From Sympetrum striolatum (taxonomy: Eukaryota > Arthropoda > Insecta > Odonata > Libellulidae): a stretch of DNA of 64,000 nt. The position numbers were made by a program, and so were the translations under genes. The notes under the pieces were generated by a model. The model worked only from the letters and a program-made list of their open reading frames with translations, had not been told where the DNA came from and did no database searches. The stretch covers positions 42,999,393-43,063,392 of the forward strand of contig OX388350.1 of NCBI GenBank assembly GCA_947579665.1. The letters are read 5' to 3'. How positions within the stretch are numbered: position 1 is the stretch's first letter; every line of letters begins with the position of its first letter. Shown here one piece after another: positions 36,013 through 45,309 of this stretch.

Positions 36013-37427
36013 TGAAAAAAGTAGTTAAAGTGACGTTATGGTGCTGGCTATTCAGAGAATATTCTTTCGTTTGAGATGCAATAAATATTATATGGTGACC
36101 TTCTTGTACAATATACAAAACAAAGAAGAATGCACGAAAGCGATGCGAGGATGTATCTACATCCACGGCACGTGATTAGGAGTAGGCTAACCATTATGGA
36201 TAAATGAGCAGGAAAATTAATGTTACGTACTGAAGCACATCTCAACATATTGAAACTACGCCCACGTATTTTTCATCAGTGAAAAGTTTAGGGAGCTAAA
36301 CCTTAATGTAATTGAGCTTTGGAATGATTTTCATGTATTGCGTTGCGTTAACAATTCACCGTCCTAATTATGTTTGAGGGTAAGTCGGTATTCAATTTAG
36401 TTCCATCAAATATCAAACAGAACTCGTAAAATTGGATTGAAATTATGCTTTCCCGCAGAAGTTTTTAATATCTATCAAGTAGATAGCTATTGAGAGACTT
36501 AGAGAGATTCATTTGAAAATCGTTGAAATTACATGATTATATTTGCCTTTTCTTGAAATGTCTCTATGCTCTGGCTGCTTTTGAATTGCTTCCATAAGAG
36601 TTAAGGGAATATTGAAAAAAATAATTATGAAACTCAACTGATACGGTTTTATTCTTCTGTTCTAGAGATCGAAAAGTATGTTGGATCTGAAATTAACTGT
36701 ATAAAAATAAGGGATGCCAAGCAAGGAAAAATGTTAATATAATTACATTCGTCTGCAACTTAGCTTTTACATGAATGTGTACTAGTTATTTGGTGGACTT
36801 ATTTTTGAAATAATGTATTTTTTTAACTAGGAGACAGCTGTATCGGAATTGAATTTCCAATGCAAATCATTTTGTCGCAGTTATGAGCGTGTGGATGTGT
36901 TTTTTAGTCAGCCTGATAATTTCCTTGAAGTTTTGGTTTCACCATCGATAAGATAAAAAGCATCAAAGTAATCATCACGGCCAGGGGAGAGAAACAGAAA
37001 AGGTTTTGGAGAACAACGGATTTTCATTGAGAATGAAGTTCGTGAATTTATGTAGCTCTCGCGTAATTCGTAGCATTCCATCTACTTCAGCAAATTATTT
37101 CCTAGATACGCAGCGAATATCTCAATCATTAAATTATATTATGGTTAGTATTCGTAGAAATTTGTAGCATGAATAATTTATGCATTCCATTATTAAAGAC
37201 TCACGAGTAAATTAAATTAAGTTAGATCTTAATTTGGCGTGGGCGCTTTCGAAACGCGATTGTTGATGCCGAGCTCGTTTCATTATCCTTTGAGAGGACG
37301 CGAGAAATGTATGCCTCTATAGAAGTCATAGTGGGAGGATAATGACCCTTTTCTCACTGATCTGGTAACAAAGAGAAAAAAAACCGAAAGTTTGATGAAT
37401 GTATGTGTAGTGAATTAAGTATAACAG

Positions 37428-38480
37428 ATACGAGTAAAATGTAGCTTGCATACTGCAAGCAGATCGGCAATACTAATTTCATATCGGCATCATATCGGGA
37501 CGGTCCTCAAAAGAAAAAAAAAGATTGAAATTTTTCTTAAAATTCGCTGAAATTTCATCGTCTGGCATCGAACCCGGGTCTTACTGGTGAACTTACTGTG
37601 CAGCACTATAGAAGATCACCATCTCTAACTATGTATGAAAATTCGAACAGAAATATTGGCTACAACTGCTTCAAAAGACGTTATAATTTTCACGATTGTA
37701 AATGGCTCTCGGGACTCGAACCAAGGACGATCTTGGAAATCTAAAAGATGTTTCAGAAAGTTATTAATGATCTCTATCTATATGCAGAATTTCAAGTTTC
37801 TATATTATTGGGAAAGGTTTCAAAATAATTCCTAAAAGTCGGATCAACTTCTGATTGCAGAGACACCTGGTGTCGAACCCAGGACATATTGTAAGCTGTG
37901 AATGCACAGTTTGATTTATAAAGACTTGCTCTTTTATCATGCAAAGTTTGAAGTCGATAGAATGCCGGGAAGTACCTAAATTTTGTTTCCGTTATCTCCG
38001 TAAGAAATGCATTGAGAAGTGCAAATGGCCCTCTGGGATCGAACCAAGGACCATCAGCGAGTTCTAAAATTTTATTATAAAATTTATTTATGTTATATAT
38101 ATACGTGCCAAGTTTCAAGTTTCCAAGTCATCTGTAAGTAATTAAAAAAAATCTTAAAGATCGCTATGTAAATTAAACGGGAGAATATTTGCCCTAGCCT
38201 AGGGTCGAACCAAGGATAATCTTTGTAGATGTCTTTGTGGTTTCCTTTAGATATACACGGCATCTAGCGATCCCTCGAATTTCAACTCTCTCCTTTTCCG
38301 GGAAGTGCCTCAAAAAAATTTTCGAAAATCCCCGCCATGTAATCTTATGTGGAAAATCGCGACTTTGGGGCCTTCTGGAATCGAACCCATGACACCGAGG
38401 TTCAAAGTCGGCTTTTTCCTGGAGGTTACACGTCATGGCCATAACGTCGTAAAATTTTCAAGTCGGTGGCACTTGTGGAA
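37428..38480 (-). repeat. Six-module array of tRNA-like B-box repeats
   Basis: On minus, six words GGTTCGA lie at 37568-37574, 37716-37722, 37873-37879, 38039-38045, 38205-38211 and 38381-38387. The centre-to-centre steps are 148, 157, 166, 166 and 176 bp. Most are flanked by short complementary arms as in a tRNA T arm (for example CCTGG/CCAGG around 37866-37883). Modules also share flanking words such as AAGTTTCAAGT or AAGTTTGAAGT and CCGGGAAGT. The last module has the most tRNA-like context (ATGGCCATGACG upstream on minus, ending AGGCCCCA). No full cloverleaf was verified. The first three modules match 25690-26250 in reverse. The array could be a composite SINE or a module-amplified transposon end; nothing indicates transcription. 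Confidence 0.85.
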
Positions 38481-39365
38481 CATGGTTAGAATTTTGATCC
38501 CCTATGAATGTATATATATATAGGTATATCCGGAGAAGCGTCTATATATAATAGATAATATCCTTTCATGCATTAGATGTATTAGGAATTTTACTAAAAT
38601 GTATCGATTGACATTAAAAATGTAAATTAAGATATATTATTATAATGTTAAAAAAAGGTATATATTAAATGATTTTAAAATTTCTTTTCTTGTATTTCGT
38701 CTCGGAAAGGGTTAAACAAACGAAGATTTAAAACGTTAATGATGTTGATAAAATTAATTCAAATAAACACTTTTGTTAGACAATGACTGTGATGTTACTG
38801 GTGTTGCATTAACAATTTTTATCAAGCAGGATATTAAAAATGTATTAATCTATTTTTATATTTTACGTAGAGTACGTTACGAAAACCCTGCGATTCGGGA
38901 GGAAAATATGCAGTGCGAATATTAGTGACTACATTTTATTTCCGTCGAAGGATACCTCTTTAAATTTTGAAAAATTAAGTACACCAGCGGAATACAAAAC
39001 TAAAATTTCATCCAGCCCGTTGAGATAGATTCACTTTATTTTTATATGGACAGGCATCGCCAGGACGCCATCAATACCAGCCTCAAATATATCTCACGCT
39101 CTAACCACATGAAAAAACGGATTCGTCGTGAAATAAAACATCAAGAAATTTTCAGCTGCGAGTCCTAAGCTCTCGGGGAAAACAATTCCAAAAACCGCCG
39201 GCGAAAACGCTTCCCAAAAGCCGCGTCCCTTTCCCTGATAACCGCGTGTCTGAAGATTCAGAATTCGTCCACAATTCTAATTTTAGGGAAACGGAAACGA
39301 TCCGACAAACTATTTACGAGAGTGAGTCGAGATGGTAGACATAAACCCTCCCCTTCCAGACCCTC
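38481..39365. other. AT-rich non-coding, nothing recognised
   Basis: Starts with a short TATATA run at about 38511-38522. Composition becomes less AT-rich from about 39100 toward the minisatellite. No exon is recognised. Confidence 0.55.
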
Positions 39366-39638
39366 CACAGCATCACTCCCTCCATGTTCTCTCCCCAAAA
39401 TCACTCCCTCTCCAACATCACTCCCTCTCCAGCATCACTCCCTCCTCAACATCACTCCCTCTCCAACATAACTCCCTCCCCAACATCACTCCCTCCCAAT
39501 CCTTCCCCAACATCACTCCCTCTCCAGCATCACTCTCACCCCAACATCACTCCCACCCCAACATCACTCCCTCCACAACAATATTCCCTCCTCAACATAA
39601 CTCCCTACCCAATCCCTCCCCAACATCACTCCTACCTC
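39366..39638 (+). repeat. 18-bp C-rich, G-poor minisatellite (~15 units)
   Basis: Variants of AACATCACTCCCTCTCC repeat with an 18-bp step, with a few shorter units. The plus strand contains almost no G (about four over 270 bases), giving an extreme strand bias. Because 18 is divisible by three, two overlapping long open frames arise (39332-39979 and 39384-39902), translating as Ser/Pro/His-rich repeats. This is expected of the repeat itself and is not evidence of a protein. Confidence 0.92.
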
Positions 39639-40330
39639 CCGCGACTGACAACTCTCTCTCTCCATCCCTCTTTCTCTGTAAGGCCACTACGCTATCGACC
39701 GGAGCTTCAACGAGTGCCGTGGTGGGAGGATCCAGAGAGAGAGGATCTCTCTGCCTCCCCTCCACCCTCTCCCCACGCCTCCCACCCCCGCCGAGTCCAC
39801 GCCCCGACCACCTCTCGCCTTCTCAATCCAACAGCCAGCTATTCCGTCGGTCGTCGTCTCTGCAGCTGCATTGCGGGGCGCTGTACCCTATCCAAGGGAT
39901 AACTCCTTACGTCTCCGCCGTCCCTACCGCTCCCTGCCCATCCTCGCAAGCATCCCGACGTAGTAAAAACTCCCGATAGATATCGACGCTTTTTTCGCGG
40001 ATCAATCCGTCTCGTAAGATGAATCCGGCGAGGGTCAGTTGGAGTGGAGGCGGTGACTGAAGGGAAATAACGAGTTTTCCAGTGTGATTACTCTTTGAAC
40101 GGTGGTTTTCTGTGAGCGGGTGGTTCCTCAACCGGTGGTGGTAGTTGTTGTGTCGGTCTTTAAAACGTGATCGCCCCACCGATGGGTTTGCCGCGTCGGG
40201 AGTCGGGTTGCAGCCGTGTTGCCCGCGGAGAGTGCCGGTGGAAAGGAGTTTTAGGTGGAAGCCTCTGCGACTGAGCTCTGTGCGGCCGGTGTGTAGAGGT
40301 TCACATGTCGCATGCCTTCTCTCCCGCATT
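39639..40330 (+). promoter_or_regulatory. CpG-rich, GC-rich block; candidate promoter or first exon
   Basis: The densest CpG stretch in the window, flanked by AT-rich DNA. It has clusters such as GCCCGCGGAGAGTGCCGG (40219-40236) and an exact insect-type initiator word TCAGTT at 40035-40040. No TATA box or downstream promoter element was found at the expected distance. Open frames occur on both strands and in several frames (for example 39907-40329 minus and 40145-40456 plus), so no coding frame can be chosen. A T-rich stretch follows. Promoter or first-exon identity is inferred from composition only. Confidence 0.3.
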
Positions 40331-40645
40331 GACGTATTTTGTCGTTTTTTTTACGCTTTCGTTTTTCGTTCTTTGGTTGGTTCCTTTCGCCGTATGGTCC
40401 TCATCTTTTCTTTGTCGCTTCCCCGTTTCCTTTTGCTTTTCGTTCCTGTTTATTAAAGTGGCGCCCTTTAGATTGTGGATGTCTTTTGATGTTATCTGTT
40501 GCACCTGCATTTACGTGGTGGATTCCTTTTTGATCCAAGATTACTTTTACGTTAACGCTTCAGATTATGCTTTGGTTAATCTAAAAATCTCGGTCGTGTA
40601 TCTCGGCCTCTAGTGGTTTACTTAACAATTTAAGTTGTTTATATT
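40331..40645. other. T-rich transition zone
   Basis: T-rich with TTTCG words and few A residues on plus. Several overlapping 64-103-codon frames with Phe- and Leu-rich translations result from this bias and are not called as genes. Confidence 0.5.
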
Positions 40646-40736
40646 TAATGGAAAAGAATCACTTTTTTGACTCCTACAGAATTTATTGATGCATCAATAA
40701 ATGGGAGGGAGTCTACAAAGTGAATCTTTTCCATTA
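40646..40736. repeat. Imperfect inverted repeat with ~45-bp arms
   Basis: Arms run outward from a perfect 22-bp palindrome (40681-40702) that includes ATTGATGCATCAAT. TAATGGAAAAGA at the left end pairs with TCTTTTCCATTA at the right, and GACTCC pairs with GGGAGTC, with a few mismatches and one length difference. The AATAAATGGG word next to the centre also borders the hairpin at 51.1 kb. Probably a fold-back mobile element. Confidence 0.85.
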
Positions 40737-43369
40737 TTATGGCCTTCCACGAAGTAACATCTTCGCATATCGAGTTGATATCTATTTAAGCTATGCATTA
40801 GAACCCTTCTTATTCGATTTTCAATGACAAATGTACATACTTCTTATATTCTATAGTAAAGTGATTTTTCATCGGTGTCATTGCTTAAGAATTATGATAG
40901 ATAACTGAACCGGATATCGAAACCAAATTATTGGACATGTTCACACCACTGTGGATGATGGGAAAAAATTGGTATGAAAAGTAATTTCTGTTACCGCCTT
41001 TTTTCTTAGATGTTTACCTCGTTGTCGAAGATCGCATTTGGTTATCAACTCCCGTTATATACTGCTGTTACGCGATATTATCCTTAAAATTTAATATCGT
41101 AATATGATCACTACATCACTGTTTGACTTAGTAACTTATGGTTGAATTTTATTATAGTTAAGCTATTGTGTAATCAAGTAAATCGCTGTCATTCATTTAT
41201 ACTATAGAGCAGAATCAAAGTAAGAAATATATCTTTATTGGAGAAAATAATATCTCGATCAATATTGTAAAACCATCCAAGTTCGCAATTTTAATTACAT
41301 TAAAAATATATGATGCGATTTTAGATGATCTTATTTGTTTTATGATTCATAATTACTAGTTATGTATTTGGAGATTCCATTCATAATTACTAGTTAGTTT
41401 TAATTCAACACATTGCTTTTTTGACGATTATCTCAAAACTTCTTTTTTACTCATCATCCATGCTTGCAGTTAAAAAATAAAATCAGCGAATTTAGATCAT
41501 CGCAGTTTTTTTATCATCCACAATTACTACCAACGCATTTCACGAATACCGTTCAGAGTCCAGGATAAATTTATCCTCGTTTTATTTCTACCCATCGGTG
41601 TTTTGACGTTGGTCTCAAAACTTCTATTTTTACTCGCGCGCAGCTTACTTCCTCAACCGCTGACGTATGGACAGCGCTGTTGTTAATGGCAGGCGACAGA
41701 CGGTGTCTTCTCGTCGAAGGACTCGCAATGCCGGAATGCACCTCTTTCCCACGTATCGGACGATTCCTCCCAAAGCGGGAGACATCTCTCGCGGAGACGC
41801 TTCACTACTCACGAATTCCTAGTCGTTAATACGAGAGTAGTTGGGACCGGCGTCCTACTTTGATCCCCTCTTTAACCCGCGTTAGATTTGAGAGTGAAAG
41901 GCGCCCTCTCCGAGCTCCTTTTATATCGCATTTTGGTACCGTGCCAGATGTATGGCGAAATTTACGTTCGCCCCCCCCCTGAGGTCGCTATGTCCTATAT
42001 GACTCTCCCGAAGTAGTTTCGAGTAAACGTGCTTGCGGAGGCTGCGATACAGCGAGAGAAAATGCCCTCTCTTTATGTCCACGAGACTGCGACGAAATCT
42101 GTTTATCTTTCCGAAATAACCGTGACATCTAAAAGGCAACTTTGGGAGGGAGATAAAATCGGTGCATGTAACTTGGGGGCTTAATTCGGCTTTCGTATCC
42201 GAGCGAGGTTCTTCGGTTGTAATCGAATCAGTTTACATGGTAGGGATTTGATTATTGCTGTTGAAACTCATCTCACAATTAGCTTTTATTTGTGAGAAAC
42301 TGATTTTTATGTAAATATGTTACACTTGTTCATTCTTTTTTGTATACCTCTATCATTTTTCTTCTTGTCTTTTATAACTCTTTTAACCTACTTTCATCAT
42401 CAAATTTAGGTATCTATCAGTAGGCTTCGCAGATTTTTCACACTCCCCGTCTAGTGAGTGTTCTCCTGCAGTGGAAAGTTTTCCTAAGCTCATAGCTTAG
42501 GTTTTTTAATCCGCATAGTAGTTTTCTTCTTTGTACTTTTGCAAGCTATCTATTTCCATTCATTTATCATACGACGAAGGGTTGGATGTAAGAAGAGACT
42601 TCCTAGTTTCAATCTCGCCCTAATAAAGTCCTTTTATTATAATTTTTTAAAATATTAATCTAAGCTTCGTTCCGGGAGGATATTCCTGTATAAAATATAA
42701 ATTTATGAAGAACTGTATTAGGTAATAAATAATCCTCATTAAAAGGAAAACTCAAATGAAGAGTAATTTCTAGCGCTAAGTTTAAGGTTATGAAGAATTA
42801 GAGTAAATATCATTAAAAGAATAACTTGAATTATTTTAATTGTAAATACTACATTGATCCAATACGTAGCTTAGGATTAAATATCCCTCTGCATCAAAAT
42901 ATTCTAAAAATGATGGCTTCAAAGACTTGCGAAACATACCATCGCTTTTATCTAAATATTGTTATACATTCGGAACTTAGCCGAGAAGAATGCTATGTCA
43001 TCAAATTTAAAGGTTGATTTGGAGGTCAAAGGAAAAAATAGCCAAGAGAAATGCTGTTTCATTAAATTTATAGGAATGACTTGATTTGTCAGTAATTGCT
43101 ATTTCCTTTTTTGACCCTCTCTCAAACTACGGTAAATGGAAGTGTACCTTCGATAATACTTGGTAATTTTAGGGCAACAAAATATAAATGGTCTAATTTT
43201 TTCATTTGCTGTATGCTAAACTTTTTAAATTTTAACGCTCTAAGTTAAGTTAAGTTAAAGCTAAGTTATCCTAATTTTCCCCCCTTTTAATCTTGGGTAT
43301 ACATTTTATAACTTGTGTATTTCGTTCGTTTGTTAATCGGTCCTCACCTTAAACTGTTGAATTCCAATA
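40737..43369. other. Non-coding stretch with GC-rich patch and short repeats
   Basis: About 41640-42220 is GC- and CpG-rich within AT-rich DNA. The word ATTCATAATTACTAGTTA occurs twice (about 41345 and 41379), and TTGACG followed by TCTCAAAACTTCT occurs at 41421 and 41603. CCTAAGCT (42483-42490) and AGCTTAGG (42494-42501) form a small stem before a T run. No exon is recognised. Confidence 0.55.
42577..42642 (+). mobile_element. Non-LTR retrotransposon 3' end (AATAAA-type)
   Basis: GGGTTGGATGTAAGAAGAGA, then CAATCTCGCCCTAATAAAG, then TTTTATTATAA. A close copy lies at 51325-51396, and weaker ones are at 31.1 and 35.0 kb. A polyadenylation-like AATAAA before a simple T/A tail is usual for the 3' end of a retrotransposed element. 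Only the last 65 bases are recognised. Confidence 0.72.
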
Positions 43370-43502
43370 CCGGCCGTGGTGGCCGAGTGGTTAGCGTGAT
43401 TAGGGATTAGGGAATGGTCTTGTGTGATTGTTGTTAATACCTACCACTGTAAAAGTCCTGAAAATGGATGTTTGTGGGGTATATAAAATAAATAAATATG
43501 AA
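43370..43502 (+). mobile_element. tRNA-derived SINE copy lacking its B box
   Basis: Starts CCGGCCGTGGTGGCCGAGTG and GTTAGCGTG, an A-box region like that of tRNA-Leu/Ser genes. It then jumps to ATTAGGGATTAGGGAATGG and continues to the tail TAAAATAAATAAATA. Compared with the copy at 54.4 kb, about 70 bp holding the B box are missing, and a 7-bp ATTAGGG is doubled at the join. Without the B box, internal polymerase III promotion would be lost. Confidence 0.82.
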
Positions 43503-45229
43503 CAATTATCCAACTTCAAAATTCCTTGAATGCGTTTTGCAGCTAGCTACTCGATATTCCTTCTAACAGTCCCGGGCTCTGCTTTGCTAAATTTCTAAGT
43601 TTCGATAGGAATCCGTGGTAGATCGGTTACTTAGCATTCAGCATGCATTTCTTCTAGAAAATTATTATTAGTTGATTAATCTAAATTGACACAGCCACGT
43701 CACATTTGACACAATCTTTTTATGTGAATCCTTGTAAAAGAAATCATATAGTATATTGTATTCTTGTTTAGTCTTGTGCAGTATTTGGCTGTAAATCTTA
43801 AAGAATTTCATTTAATAAAGGAAACGTTTTGCTAATATTTTTCAGCTCGGAGAGTGCCACCTTGAAGACTGCGTATATCGTTGAGGTCTGCTCTGTGCGA
43901 ATATATTGAATTGAGTCCGATTACAAACATTTAATTTGTTTTAACATTAAAACGTTATCCCGTTATTAAGGTTTGCAATGTTGGGAAACATTCAATACGT
44001 CAAGGAAAACAATCAATTATTGGTACTGAATATAGAAGTGTTATGAACGCATGAGTTTCCCGTATTATAAAGTCGTAAAATTTTGTGAACTATGTATAAT
44101 TGGTTCAGGATTGCTGAAATTTCGTCTCCTAGGATAGATAAATAGTTTCAGAGGAAACTTTATCGAAAAAAAATATTTTAATTCCCTCCCGGGCAACTTT
44201 GGACACTTCAGCTCGTTGTTACTACTCTCCTAGTGCGCGTTAACTTCGGTGAGCCCTCGCGTCCTTTCTGTTTGACCAAACCCACGATAGAAATGGTGGA
44301 AAAATTTTTCCAACGCCGCTTTGCTTTTAAAATGTTAGTCTGTCCTACCTTTAGAGGTAGCACAGTGAACCTATCCGTGAAAATCCACGATAAATCACCG
44401 GCTTCGTATTTCTGACACTGGAGACATTCGATGGTTTTTCCCATTTACCCATCTGGCAACAAAACTCTAATTCTTTTTTTACATTCTTTGTTTCTGTAGC
44501 ACGTATCACGGCTGCTTTCAATTTACGCAAATCTGCGATGAGCGGAAACTTTGAAATCCGATTCCGAATCCGGACGAGATTTTTTGGGACTAGTATGCCC
44601 GCTTTGCCGTATCTGTCATATCCATCTTTCGAATTGGCGATGTTTCTTTCCTCGGAATTTTCAATCTATTCGGTATGCATCTGGGACATCGAGGTGCGTT
44701 GCGGACTTTGGTACGAATTTCGCCGTCATATTTCTTGCGTATCTTTGAATCCTGAGGTCGAGGTAGGCTGATGGCTGTAAAAACAAGTGTCCAATTTCCG
44801 ATATCTATCCTTTTATTCAGTAATTTGTTTTGTATGGTGATTTTAGTAGATCTTTGATTTTTTAGTGTTTCATATATCTTATGCTCGTAAGAACCGTGAA
44901 ATTAGGCTTTCAAAATTGTTGTTCTTCAGAAAGAGGCTTGCTCTCAAATGAACGGAAAGTTGAGTTTCATTGAACAATTTATCTAGTGGTTTTTAGTGGA
45001 ACTCCATTTCAATAAATAATAAGGTGCCAGACATACTATTTCTAAAATATTTCCAGGCATAAAGTAAGCAAAATATCAATTATTTCAGTATAAAAATTTC
45101 TATGCATACAAATTGTAATTGCAGATAAAGTTTTTTTCACCTGGTCATGATAATATCATTGACGTCTTTATTGAGCGACATTTTAGTCTTCTAACTTTAA
45201 CCACTCTTATACTTAACGTTTTTCAAGCT
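43503..45229. other. Non-coding, mostly AT-rich
   Basis: About 44180-44780 is somewhat GC-richer, with 60-78-codon frames on both strands and no recognised motif. GTGGAACTCCAT followed by CAATAAAT at 44996-45018 matches words at 51097 and (inverted) 60768-60789, perhaps another retroelement 3' end. Confidence 0.5.
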
Positions 45230-45309
45230 GGTGCCCCAACAAGGAATCGAACCAAGACCCCAGTGTTTTAAAGCTACTGACCCTAACCATTACTCCACCG
45301 AGGCCGGCA
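45230..45309 (-). mobile_element. tRNA-like SINE head, minus strand
   Basis: Read on minus it begins GCCGGCCTCGGTGGAGTAAT and GGTTAGGGTCAGTAG (A-box region) and continues to CTTGGTTCGATTCC (B box) and TTGTTGGGGCACCA. The A-to-B spacing is about tRNA size. The downstream SINE body of the other copies is not seen, so it is either a 3'-truncated copy, a related family, or a tRNA pseudogene. Confidence 0.65.

Larger units (their letters stand above)
32961..37427. other. AT-rich non-coding with scattered small repeats
   Basis: No exon recognised. Listed separately inside it are a Penelope-like motif, a palindrome, a retrotransposon 3' end, a tRNA-like remnant and a hairpin. CCCTTTAA (33039-33046) and TTAAAGGG (33051-33058) form an additional short stem. 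Open frames of 61-66 codons at 34150-34640 and 35970-36250 have no motif. Confidence 0.55.

Noticed and set aside
37428..38480. CRISPR-like regular spacing of a repeated word
   Set aside because: The repeated units are diverged, spacing is 148-176 bp, and the shared core is a tRNA B box in an animal genome, so this is not a CRISPR array.
39332..39979. 215-codon Ser/Pro/His-rich open frame (and a 172-codon frame overlapping it)
   Set aside because: Both arise from an 18-bp minisatellite whose period is a multiple of three and whose plus strand lacks stop-forming contexts. No domain or splice context supports a protein.
42483..42507. Bacterial-type terminator (8-bp stem followed by T run)
   Set aside because: The window is clearly eukaryotic, and there is no upstream gene. 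Short stems before T runs are common by chance in AT-rich DNA.
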